A DNA stretch of 64,000 bases from Motacilla alba alba (Eukaryota > Chordata > Aves > Passeriformes > Motacillidae): the NCBI RefSeq assembly GCF_015832195.1, contig NC_052031.1:12587850-12651849 (forward strand), in the 5' to 3' direction. The position numbers and the translations under genes are program-made. This document shows positions 40,201 to 52,400 of the stretch, one piece after another (position 1 is the stretch's first letter; every line of letters begins with the position of its first letter). The notes under the pieces are model-generated. The model saw only the letters and a program-made list of their open reading frames with translations, was not told where the DNA came from and ran no database searches.

Positions 40201-43200
40201 GAAAAAAAAAAGTGAAGCAAACATGAACTTATAACACTATCAGCAATAAATTAGCACTTTCTCTTCCCAATCTTAGCTGATAAAGGAGGTCTGTCAAGCC
40301 ATCTGCACTGATTCCTGTAGAGGACAATAATTTTTGATCCAAATCACGTGAATCAGAGTGCAACCATAAAATTTATAGGACCAGAGATTTGGCTTCTGTT
40401 CCTTGGATTCAAAATACAGCTATGGGGAGAAAAAAAGCAAGAAGCTGGAGACATTAAGAATGGTGTACCATGTGACTATTGCAGCTTTAATAGGTGCTTT
40501 TTCTCCTAACATGTGTATTTAACATGAACGTGTCTGAACTACCTAAGGAAATGGGGGAGTCAGTGGCAAATCTATTGTTTTACAAGGGCAAACCCCCTTT
40601 CTTTTAGAAACTAAGCACAAATTGCTTCAAGCAGCAGAAAAGCACAGGTGGACAGTACCAGTACTGTGTTACAATATGTCTTCTGCTAGAGAATTCCAAG
40701 TTTGAGCATGAGCTGAAAAGTCTATGAAATATTTTGTGTCTTCAGGTTTACAAATACAGGTGACTGCCATCAGCCAAAGGGCTGGTGGAAATACTGCCAC
40801 TCTATGTTCTCCCAAATGCACCCTGAAAAGCACAGTTGCTGCAAGGTCTGCTCCTACTGTCTGAAGAGGCAAGACACAAAACCAGGTGATTTTAGGAAAC
40901 ACATAACAGCTCATTTCTTTCTTTTCTATCTGGCCTCATTCCCCAGCGCCCTTCCACTTTTCACCCTCACTGACAAGTACAAAGTTGTTTTCCAAATAAG
41001 CACAAAGGTGTAAAATGACTGGGTGGGGTCACAAGGAATGTGTTCTCCTAGTTTTATTGGACTGTTCTCATAATTCTCATTCCTCCTCTACTCCTCCCAT
41101 TAAATCCACTAACAACTAGATTTTTTAAACCTGAAGCCTTTATGTAAAATTTCATAAATTTAGAGGTAACTTGTGAAACAAACAAAATTTTCCTAGTGTA
41201 GGTCCTAATCTAAGAAATGCACTCCAGGAGTGAAACCTTTGGGAAAAAAAAACAAAAAAACAAGACCTTAAAGTTCTATGCAGCTTTTAGACAGGTAAAA
41301 TGTCCACTCTATTCATTAAAAAGGTGAGATAATTACATAAACTGTTTGGTTGTGTGATAAAAGCTTCTCCACACACTTATAATGTTACTCAGAACAACAT
41401 CAGGATGGAATGGAAAACCTGGATAATACCCTGGCGGGCTGCTGCCAGGGCCACCACACGAGCCATCAGCCTACCAAAAGCCCATTGCCACCAGCCCAGA
41501 ATAGTACACAAGGGTCACCTATGGGACCCTGGAAGTCCCTGCCAGCTCTGGGTGTGAAAAGCATCTGCCCATCTCTAAGAGTATGAGCACTCAGGGGCAG
41601 CAAAAGGGGTCCTGGGAAGTCCTGGCCAGTCACACATGTGCACGTGGGACGGTCTGTGCCAACAACTGGAGTGGATATGACCTTGGGGGCTCATATGTCC
41701 AGCTCAGCTGGGGAAATTGAGATGAAGGAGCCACTAGGCACATTGTTTGAGCCTGTGTGGAGGGATCCACCTTGCAGAGGTGTGATGTACCTCTACACGT
41801 GTACATATACTCTCAGTACTGGACCTCCATCCTGCTTAGCTAGAGAGCAGAAGGGATGAAGCTGCCAGTGTTGCCTCTCTGCTGTGCATAACTTGCCATG
41901 TACACATCCAAGTACGCTGTGTATGTGTATTCTCTGTGTGTGTGCTTATGGGAAACACATCTTCAGCCTTGGTGCTGGCTGGATCTGGGGATGTGGAGCA
42001 GCAGCAGCAGCCCCATCTTCCTCAGGCTGTTGAATTCAGTATCACATATTTTCCTCTAATGAACCTATCTTAGCCACTGAAAATAGCATAATAATAACAT
42101 CGAGCATAAAGATCCTTCTCTCAAAATGGTAACAAATAAGACATATATATATTTTAAAATAATATGATTATGTAACTGGTAAGAGGTAATTTATATTTCA
42201 TGCTCCTTGCCAAAAAATACTTAAGTCCCCGAAGTTTACTCCATGGACTAATGAATTCATTAGTATCTCAGACGTATCTCTTATCAACCAGCAATCTTAT
42301 GTTTGTTTTCATCAACAGAATGTTTTAGGACCTGATTGAGCTGTTTAATCCATTTCACATAAGAAAAACACCTGGAGAACTTTGAGCAGCAGAACATTGG
42401 TCTCTTTCCCTCTGAGACATGGATAAGAGATGGCTTCTGTTTCCAGTGTAAACACATTGATGACCATGCGAACCCATGGCAATATGACCATTCTTATTTC
42501 TGCCTTTTGTAACTTCAGTGACCTTGGATCCTAGTCTGCCATCCTCTTTCCCTTTGCCAAAAGCAGTTGCTAGTGACAGTGGAATCAGTAAGTTAATCAG
42601 AACGGTAGCATGGCTGATGACCCCTTTATTGTGCTTTGTTAAGCCGACTGATAAGGACATACACTACTTCAGAGACAGGTAATCATTAGCCAGCTTCATT
42701 TTCAGAGAAAATCCACTGCCAAAAACTTTGGTGGGGCAGTTTTCTTCATAAAGCTTCAACTGGTCAGAGGAGATAACATAAATCAAGATCATGAATACAC
42801 ACCAAGCTAAGCCAGAATAACTTCTTTACTTCTTGTGATCTCAGTGCACCAATGACCACCAGCAATTGGTTCATTTTTTCAGGCAAAGTGGAACATGCAG
42901 ACAGCAAACAAGTGTCTGTGCAGAAAGAAATAATTTCATTCTGTGATACACTTCCTTCTGCAGAGAAGCCACCAAAAGAATTCTCCCCTATCTGCTTCAT
43001 CAATTCTTTACACACATCACTAGCCTCTCAAGTGCTGCATCAAGTGAAAAATAAACAACAAAAAATAGAAGGTTGTTATTTATAACCAAAATCATTTCAG
43101 TCATCATGTTTACAGTGCAAACCTCTCAAGTCACAGAGAAAACTGGAGGATAGTAAAACAGTGTGGTCAGAGGAAGAAATGACTGGGGTGCAAAGAGGGA

Positions 43201-45116
43201 GTAAGAGAGGGTTTAGAATGGGATTAAAATTTATATTCCAGTTTCACTGCTGAAAACATGGCATAAAGTAACTACCACTACTTGAGTAACATGAAGTTTC
43301 AAACAGTCTCCAAGGAGAGGAGACTGGCTCTCTATCTAACATGTTCTGAAAGGATCTGCTCCTCTGCAAAACAGGCTACAGCCACTGCCATGCTTGAAGA
43401 AATTCCTGAAGAACTGATGCTTCTGAAAGGCAACACAGAACTTCAGCACAGGGCAGCCACTCCTGCTGGGAAAGAAGTATGACTAACTATTTCTCAAAGC
43501 TGTAACTCTCCTCCTGATAGTTCTGAGAACTTCCCTATCCACGTTAGGATCTGCAAACATTTCATTCTTGGAAGCTACTTCATAATACACATTTTCTGTG
43601 GTTTTTTCCTGCACTAGGTATGAAACCAAACCCTACATGAGCAGTAAGCAGAACATGACATATGATAGATCCCGTCCCCATTTATGCAACTGTTGCTTGG
43701 TTAAGATGTTATCTAAACAATAGCATTCTCCTGTCTCTTATGTACTTGAGTCTTGCTTCATGATCTGAAGGTGAATTCCAGACAGTGGGAATAACCTTCC
43801 TCAATGTTCTGATGCCAAGGTTACACCTAAAGGCCATGAGTGCACAGCAAACGCAGGCCAACACTGCTTTTGCTTGAAATATTTTAAAAAACACTGTAAG
43901 CAAAGAACATGTAGAGAAGCTTCTCAAGTAAGTATTTCACAGCAAACCCCTGCTTTATTTGCAGCTCACCTTATGGTTTCATATTTCTTCTGTGGCTGAT
44001 GAAATTTTAATGTGAGATAGCCCCATGCCTGTTCTTAACTGCACAAACAAAAAGACCAGCCCTCATGGAGCTGAAAATTTCTCCAAATGACCCTCTAAGT
44101 GTGTTTGGCAGAACAACCCTGCATGAATAGATTCCTGCAACAGTTACACTAGAACAGGGTGTCTTGATGAAGGAACTGGAAGAGCAAGAAGGGTATCTGG
44201 GCTGAGGATCATCAAATGAAATGAAGAAAGGTTCTTGCAAGAAGAAATCATCAGAAAATTACTCAATTAACCTTTCTTTCCTACTCAGGAACACATATGC
44301 AGAAGAAACAAATGTCAACAGAAAACAGGGGAAAAAAAATCAGACTCACTACAACTGTAGTTAGACTCAGGTCACCTGTTCATTGTTCAGCTATATGGAC
44401 TTAAATGAAGCACCAAAAAGAGATCATTTATATTGATTTTAAGCATGAAACTGGCAAAGAAATAAAACTGGAATTGTATAATATGGAACTGAAAACAAGC
44501 GAACAGCAAGTACAGTGCAAAATTCCAAGAAGAAAAATGCAATGAACCAAAGACAGTAGGTAATGAAACAATAAACCTGAAAGAAATTGGAAGGGTTTAG
44601 AAAACAAATGTTATGTCAAAACTCTGAAGATGGGGCAGGATCCTGGTAAAGCAGGATATGCAGGATCAGATGCTGAAGTGGTAACTGAATTCAGGCATAG
44701 CTTTCTCTGGGAAATGACTTGAACCATGTTATGCTATAAAGTTAAGGTAGCAGCAGCAAAACTTCTGTATTTAGAGAAGACATTACAGTTGCCTGTATCT
44801 GTGAAAGATCTGTAGTTTTGTTCCTGATGTGACTCTTCAGCTTTGCCTGAGTTTAGCAGAGTTCTGTGAGAACAGAAACAGGCAGCTCTCTGTGGGCATC
44901 CCTGAGCAGCAATCCAAGGATTCTCCTGCATGGGGTATGGCTTTTTAAAATCTATTCCATGAAAACCAGGCAGAAATTTTGCAATCTTTATCCAGTTCAA
45001 TCCTTAACTGAGCTTAATTGATCTGTCCCTACTAGACTGAACTTCAACACGGATGTTTCAAACAACAGACACACAGCAATCTTTGATTTGGATTGGAAAA
45101 TTCTCTCTGTGCCTTA

Positions 45117-45240
45117 GAATCATAGAACAGTGGAAGGGGCCTTCAAGACCACCTAGTTCTAACCCCCTGCCATGGGTAGGGACATCTTCCATGAGATCAG
45201 GTTGCTCAAAGCCCCACCCAGCATAGGATGGGAGGCTTTC
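45117..45240 (-). mobile_element. CR1 LINE 3'-end scrap
   Basis: Reverse-orientation CR1 sequence: AGAATCATAGAA at the start, GGCCTTCAAGACCACCTAGT, CCCCCTGCCATGGG, then CTCAAAGCCCCACCCAGC. About 120 bp remain. Confidence 0.85.
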
Positions 45241-46020
45241 TGAGGAGTTCTCAAATCTCAGTACTGCTTCAGAACCTGATTTCCATAAAATAAATTTAAA
45301 GGAACAATTTGATCTTTGCTCTAGCCCAGCCTATGTGTCAGAATCTCAGATTTTCAATTAACAGATTAAAATCTATTAATTAGCTAACCCACACCCTCCC
45401 CAATAACCACAAGAATATAAGAACACAAACAGGATTGGGTGTACAAAATGATATGTAACAGTCAAACCAGAGCAGAAAAACTTGATCCCCTGCCTGGGCA
45501 AAACCAGTAAGTTTTCAAAGAAGGCTGGAGAAAAAAAGATCCTACCCAAGCAGTAAAAACAGAGATTGTAAAGAACCTCCCAGGAAGGCATTCACACTAT
45601 TGTTTGTCACATGGAAGGTTTTCCCGGCTTGCTACTGCACAAAATAAAATAGATAGTTAATGCAACACTGAGAAGAGTAGTCCAAGTTCCTGCATAGGCC
45701 AGTGGTTCATATATGTACTCTTATAAATAAAAATCTAAATCCTATCAATGCAACTGACTTGCAAAACTCATTCAAGTGCCTGCACAAATTTACAGCCATA
45801 TCTTCAAAACCATGGAAATACTTGACACTGTCTGCTTGTGCACAGCTTTCCCATTACCTGCGCACACGGTAAATGAAAACAAGACCTGCACTTTGCTGCT
45901 GCTTATACTTCTAAAGAGCAAAAAGCTATATATAACTGGCTATAAAATAACAGCAATGGCAGGTCTTGTAGCCATGTGAAGAATTATTATCAAGATGGAC
46001 TATCAAGAAATACTGTCTAG

Positions 46021-46064
46021 CAGGACAACATTCTGCTGAGTAACAGGACAACATTCTGCTGAGT
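46021..46064. repeat. 23-bp tandem duplication
   Basis: CAGGACAACATTCTGCTGAG occurs twice in a row with a 23-bp period (46021-46043 and 46044-46064). Confidence 0.93.
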
Positions 46065-48299
46065 TTTCTAGGGAAAGAAACATCTGAATAATGATGGTGT
46101 TTAATTCATTAAAAATAACTGGGAAATCAATAGGCTAATTAGAGCTTGAGAGTTTTAGATTCAGTATGGTTTTCTTGGGCTAAAAGTTACAGGCTATGAA
46201 ACAATTAGATAGAAAAAAAAAAACAGAAAAGAAAGCTTTAGAAAACCAGATCTTACAGAGAAATACATCAGCAATAAAATAGAAGAAAAAATAGCAGTGA
46301 GCAGTTCATTGGGCAGAGACCAAGAGAGGCAGAGGAGCTCAAAGGACTGTGCTTTTCCAGGCAACTCAGTGGATGCACAGAAGTCTTGGTTACATTTACA
46401 GAGACTACAGCTGCAATTCAAATAAATAGTAGTTCAAGATAATACTGGTCTGTCTATACTGTAACAGTCAAAGCAGATAAACATACATTCAGTTCTTCTT
46501 TCTTAAGTTATTAGCAAAAGAGCAACAGTGTGACAGCCATGTGCTAAATCTGTGCCTGTTTACCATGACTTTAGCATCACACTAATATGATAATAACATC
46601 TTTCCATGTGGTTTTGGAATATTTAAGTTCTAAAAACATTGAATTTTTGGGGACAGACTATTATAACCATGAAAAACTGTGTGCTGAAGATATGATTTGA
46701 ACTACAGTAATGGACTAGAAATTCCAAACAAAGGCAAGATGCAATGGCTGTTCAGTGCTCCAAGTTGTAAGATCTGATGGCTGAATCCAACAGAGCATTT
46801 TAGTAGGTATTCAGCTTAGAAAACAGGGCTCAGTTTATGCCAGAGGCTAAAAACATCACAATTTCCTAGGCCCTTCACCTAGATCATGCTCAAGTTATCT
46901 GTACTTTTTAAAATTATGTCAGCCTTTAAGGACACTGTTACCCTGCACACAGAGTTTGTACAGTATGAGCAATAAAAGCACATCAGCTCTGGACACGATA
47001 CTGAGAGGAAATAAAGTTTAGTTTAGTTTAGAACCCAAACATGGATGCAGCAGCAGGCTTGTTTCTTACTGGACTTAGACCTTTCCTTCACTGAAATCTG
47101 ATTCTGAATATAACTCAATATTGCCCCAACTCCCCCATAAATATAGCTCTAAATGCAATGAAGCTTTTAGAATGAGACTGATGAGTTAAATACCCTCAAG
47201 CCTATACAAGGGAGGAAATGCTATTGGAAATTAATATGCTTTATCCGCTACCAACAGCAGCTCTGCACGTGTGAAACTCCATTCTCTTCCTATACCTTTT
47301 CCCACTACATTTCAGAGATGTTTCACAATACAGTGCAAGACTATTAACAAAACACTTCAGTTTGGAAATATTGCTAAATGCAGAACTGAAACATCTGTCA
47401 TGTCTCAGGAAGGCTTAGGACTGTCAGAAACCAAGTGTTTCAAAGTGTGATTACTGTCCCTTGAGGAAGGCAAGAGGTGATCCCCACAGAGTTAATTCAG
47501 TGCAAGCCACCTGCACGTGCTTGCTTCTGAAACAGTAAATTACCTTAGATTTTCTGTATCTACAGCAGCAGTAAAGTAGCATCCTACTCATGAAAGTTCT
47601 GTCATCAGACAGAATAAATCAGGACACCTGTTAACCCAAAATACCTGTTACTGCACATTTAGGAAGAGACATTTTAAAAGTCTGTTTGCAGATTTTAGTC
47701 TTTGGGAAAACTTCAGCCAAAATATTCTGAGCCCAGACCCTTACTGTCAGTCATTGACATAAAAACCAATGCTGTACGACTGCATTACTGTGATAGATAT
47801 GAAGAATTATGTATGCATATTCTGCTGATTCATCAGCAGAAATAATGGCAGCAATCTAATGGTTTTTTTTTCTTTTCCTTACTACTGGACTATCCCTAAA
47901 AGCCTGCTGCAATAGCCACCTGGGTCCCCTGAAATTTTGAAGCATCTCAAAAATAGCTTTAAACCGTATTTCAATGTTCAGACAATCAGAAATTTGGCAA
48001 TGGCAGCATGGGCACGAGCACAGCAAATTTAAGCCTACTTACTTTTCTGGCTGGCTTTTCCTAGTTGCTTTCACTGATCCCTTGTAAGGAGTTCAAAATG
48101 TTCCCACAGTTCGTGAAGCTGATAAATACTGACATAGGAATGGCAAAATCTTCTTCTTTGCCTGAAAAGTGGAAGGGCATGAAGGGGTTGGAGGAGGGAA
48201 TAGTTTAATCAAGGTTTTGGAAAGGTTTTGAAGGTCTGTGGGTTAAGCTAGTACTGAAGCGCAGAGCAGGTAGTTTTTGTTGGTACAAGACTTGTCGGG

Positions 48300-49150
48300 A
48301 GAGTCGCTCCGACCTAAACTGACAGCCCGCAGCTTACAGTCGGAGGGGTGCAGCCACAACACGAGGAAATGACTGATCTCTCACCCTCCCTCCGGTTTCC
48401 CCTTGGGTGCTGCGCGTGTTTTACAGCACCGAGCAGCGCGGCTGCCGCCGCTGCCCGGGAATCCCTGGGCGCTGGCCCCGAACCGCGGCTGCCCCCGGCA
48501 CGGCGCTGGCCCCGGCACGGCGCTGGCCCCGAACCGCGGCTGCCCCCGGCACGGCGCTGGCCCCGGCACGGCGCTGGCCCCGGCACGGCGCTGGCCCCGG
48601 ACCGCGGCTGCCGCACGCAGGGCTCCGGCCGCTCCGCCGGGGCCGGTGTGGGGCGAAGGGAGAGGGGGCGGCACGGAGCGCGACCCCCAGGCTACCCCCG
48701 GCCCGGGGTGACCGAGCGAGAGCCACAGGCAGGGGGACAGCCCGACGCCAGCCCGACGCTCTCCGCGGCGAGGTTCGCTCCCCTCAGGGGAGATCCGCTC
48801 AAGGGGAGAGACCCCCTCCGCCACTGACCCCACGCTCACCCCCGGCCGGCCGGCCGCGCTCCGCTCACCGCGCTCCGCTTTCCCGCAGCCCGGCAGCCGC
48901 CGCCGCCGCTCGCCCCAAGGTGAGGAGCTCGGGGGCGCGGGCGGCCGCCAGCCCCTGCCCCCTCCCGCCCCCTCCCGCCCCGCGGCCGCGGGCGCGCCTG
49001 GGACTCGTAGTCCCCCCCGCGGCCCCGGCCGGGCGCGTCCCCGCCGCGGCCTACGAGTCCCAGGATGCCGCGGGGCCGTGCGCGCTCCCGGACGCGCGGC
49101 CTGTGAGGGCGCAGCCCCGCCCGGCCCCCCCTCGCTCGGAGGGGATTACG
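48300..49150. promoter_or_regulatory. Second CpG island, candidate SLC26A5 or noncoding RNA promoter
   Basis: A sharply bounded, CpG-dense block in otherwise AT-rich DNA. It contains an inverted pair of ACTACGAGTCCCAG motifs (48997-49010 minus, 49051-49064 plus), the core of the ZNF143/STAF element typical of broad TATA-less promoters. Minus-strand donor-like sequences (GTGAGC at 48863-48868 and 48834-48839) could close a first noncoding exon of SLC26A5. A plus-strand donor-like CCAAG/GTGAGG at 48919/48920 could serve a divergent transcript. Long open frames here follow from the GC content. Promoter status is likely; which gene it serves is inference. Confidence 0.6.
48469..48614. repeat. 17-bp minisatellite in the second CpG island
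   Basis: About nine 17-bp units of two types, CGGCACGGCGCTGGCCC (six GCGCTGGCCC cores) and CGAACCGCGGCTGCCCC (three CCGCGGCTGCC cores). They are arranged partly as a higher-order 51-bp repeat. Confidence 0.92.
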
Positions 49151-49345
49151 GAGCTCTGGAACCCTGGAGTGGGCAGGGCTGGAAGAATCCTCTAATATCG
49201 CCAGATCCAACTGGCGACCCAGCCCTGCCCCTGTAACCCCGAAACCACATCACCCAGCGCCAGATCTTGAACCTGGCGGCTCTCGAACCCCTCCGGGGAT
49301 GGTGACTCCACCTCCCTGGGCGATCTATTCTCGTGTCGGACCAGC
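49150..49345 (-). mobile_element. CR1 LINE 3' fragment beside the second CpG island
   Basis: Reverse-complement CR1 3' end: GGATGGTGACTCCACCTCCC on the plus strand and CAGGGCTGGAAGAATCC near the element terminus. It shares a perfect 43-bp stretch with the CR1 at 6650-6840 (49217-49259 against 6738-6780), so both belong to one subfamily. Confidence 0.9.
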
Positions 49346-49384
49346 CGAACTGTTCACATTTTTCCCAAATATCTATCTGGGTTT

Positions 49385-49397
49385 CTCTCTCTCTCTT

Positions 49398-49428
<31 letters not shown>

Positions 49429-49445
49429 CATTTTCATTTCTTTAG
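49385..49445. repeat. Pyrimidine-rich simple sequence
   Basis: A (TC)n run followed by long T runs broken by single C, then repeated TTTCA. It adjoins the CR1 fragment and is low-complexity DNA. Confidence 0.9.
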
Positions 49446-52400
49446 GGACGCAAAGAATACCTCGGTATCAATTTCATTGTGAATATGCAGGAATTAGTAG
49501 TGAAATGCCTTCACAGATCTCACCTCTGAGTCCTTGGTTTATCATGTTTTCTATCAGAATGGTAGCTCTCTCTTGCCCAAGACATAAATGTTTTCCCACC
49601 TCCCAGATTTGGGGTTGTACACAGAGTTTGTAGAAGTTTGGTTTTTTTTTCCCCAACTTTGAAACTCTTATGCACTAAGAGCATGAAAAAGTTTATGAAA
49701 CCGATCTCTACAGGACGGTATTACTTGAAAATCTTAAAATGATTCCTTGACATGGTAGCCCTTGTAAGAATGTAAGAGTAACTTAAATAAAATTTAAATG
49801 AATTCAAGGCGAAATACAGTGCTTTAAATTTTAGTATTGTCAAACAGAAATTTCAAGGTCAAAACATTTCTAAAGTTGCTTTTAATGATGGGGTTTGTTT
49901 ACTCAAAACAGGCTGTAACAGAAAGGCATTTAGTTGAAAAGTTTCAGTAATAGATAAAGCCACACACATCAGACTTCATTTGGACTGATGTTGGATGCCA
50001 TTTTTATACAGAACTGAGTAAGTGGAGATACTTTGGGTAAGGCATGTTTGTTGATTCAGTTATTTATCCAAAAAGCTAATTCTTTCCTGAACTTGGAAAT
50101 CTGTAGCCTGAGTTGGAATGCAGGTGTAATTCACTTATGAGGTGTGGCCTGATAGTGAAATTCTGACTTGCTTTGTTGTCAGTAAAACATACATTGCAGT
50201 AACATACCACAGGGAGACCTGTCTACACACCATGCACAAGGAGAAAGGAGAAGAGAAAGCCTCAAACACACACAGATTAGCAGATTTCCTGCTAGAAAAG
50301 TCCCCCCAGGTATAAAGCATCTTGAATGTTCCAATAATCCTGAGGATTATGTTACACTAATTGCGTCAATGGTTGCATTTAAATACAAGCTGGTTTTAAT
50401 TTCTTGTGTGCATTCTAGTGTGATGCACCCAAAGGTTAATAGTTATTTCTATTGCTTCTTTCCAGCATTGTGTAAAATGGTAAAATGTGTAAAATGGTAA
50501 AAGATGCTGTTATTCTTTGGCTCTGGGACAAAGACAGGGATTAATAAAGTGCTAAAGTCAGTAGCAGCAAGATGAAAAGAGGATTTTTGGCCAAAACAAG
50601 AATAGGGAGGGAAAGTTAATAAAGAATAAACAATATAGACAGTTGACGAGGGTAAGAGCACTCATGTTGATGGTAATTGTGGAGTGTTAGGGGTGCACCC
50701 ACACTGCTGGAGCTGTGTGGTGACAGGGGACTCAGTGTGAGCTTTGGGGGCTCAGCTGGCTCCCAGAGGATGGAGCAGTGGGAACCACTGCTCTCCAGCA
50801 GCATGAGGAAAGCTGTGAGGTGCTGTCAAAGGCCAGATCCAGCACTCACAGCTGGCTGGAGTGGAGCTCCAGCTGTTGGGCTGGTTATTTCTCAACTTCC
50901 TCCAACAGCCACTGATGGTGGGTATGGGCAGGGGAGGCAGCTGAGGGGCTGGGAGGGCAGAGTTCTGACACTTCCCACTGGGTCACTGGCATCCACCTCC
51001 CACATGGAACATCCCAAATGGGTCAGAGGGGCTCCATCCACTGGCTCACTCCCCACCACACCCTAACTATCCTCATGTATCTTCTGAGAATGAGACAACT
51101 TTCTAAGGCAGGAAAATCCCTGTGTATATTTAGAGTCTTACACAGGTGCTAGGACAGGTCAAACCAGAATTAGTAAAGCTGAGGTGGACATTTCCATATG
51201 AAGTGAAACACACTTGATGTACAGGAATTTTCCCACTGATTTCAGTGGCAGTAGGCTTGGTTCTCAAACTGCTGCTGTTAATTAGTTGTTACCCACATCC
51301 TATACAGACACATAACTCATGTCAAGCTTTGTTATTGTCTGTAATAACACTATTGTTCTAGCAGAGGCCTAAACATTGAGACATTTTCCTTTTTTTTTTT
51401 TGCACTGAAGTGCCTTGAAAATGGCTGAACTCACATAATTTAAAATTTCCCCTGAGAAGGTGTGATTTTAAATCAGCTGAGCTGGGTGTCCAGTTGTGAG
51501 TATTAACCTGTTTATACATGCTTTGCATGTGCTGTTTCTATCCCACCTGGAGCTGTAGGGTGGGAGGGCTGCCTGTATGCACATGATCAGTGTGTGGGGA
51601 AAGAGGGACCTGGGGGTATCAGCCAGCTTCATGGTATAAACAAAATCATCCTAATTCAGAAGTAGTCCCCAAACCTGTGACTACACAAGGCTCCCCAAGT
51701 TCTGTCTTTGGCCCAGATGCCATCAGGGAAACAACTGAGCCTTCTGACATTGCTTGTTTGCCACTAACTTGCACAAACCTCCCCTGAGCAGAAGAGCTCA
51801 AAAGCACAACCACATCATCTTCTTTTTTAAAAGAAGCTCAAGAAATTTGTTTGTCTATAAACCTAGCATTTATCATCATCCTCCAGTATGGTATCCTTCC
51901 ATTCCTGGAAATTTTTACTTTGTCTCGCCTTGCTGCGTGCCAGCTAAAACTCTCCCCATCAGGCTCTGTTGTAATTAGCCACACAGGAACTAAGTCTTTA
52001 GGCTTACTGCCAGCTCAGTCCCTTTAGCTGAACCAGGAATAACATGGGGAAGAAAAGGCAAGAGTCAGAAAACATCAGCAACAGAGAACACTGGACAATT
52101 AATCCACGTCACCTGTACAATGCTTGAATGCTCATACCTCATGGTCTTTTTTTCCAGCAACAGAACCACCACCAGTGGTTGGTGGATGCTTTGTCTGCTC
52201 CTTCACAGAGCACTGCAAGTGGTTGCATGGCCTCAGCTGCTCTGGGTTGCTAACAGCCCTAAACAGCTCTTTAGGGCCATGCTGAACATAGGCAAGCCCA
52301 TTTGCTGGCCTTGTTCCATTCTGAGGCTCCCTTGCCAGCTCAGGGTGAAGGTAGCTCCCCTCTGCAGCTGGCTTGTTCTTGTTCCTGTTCCTCCTGTGCT

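Larger units (their letters stand above)
37242..48300 (-). other. 11-kb gene-free stretch upstream of the first SLC26A5 coding exon
   Basis: AT-rich sequence with no recognisable coding exon on either strand. It holds a CR1 scrap at 45117-45240, a 23-bp tandem duplication at 46021-46064 and a GC-richer, repeat-like segment at about 41400-42040. If the CpG island at 48300-49150 is the SLC26A5 promoter, this is its 5' noncoding intron; otherwise it contains an unidentified upstream exon. I could not place a noncoding exon. Confidence 0.5.

Noticed and set aside
48314..49210. Long open frames (up to 262 codons) over the second CpG island
   Set aside because: GC-rich composition and the 17-bp repeat explain them. 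Both strands are open at once and there is no recognisable protein family.
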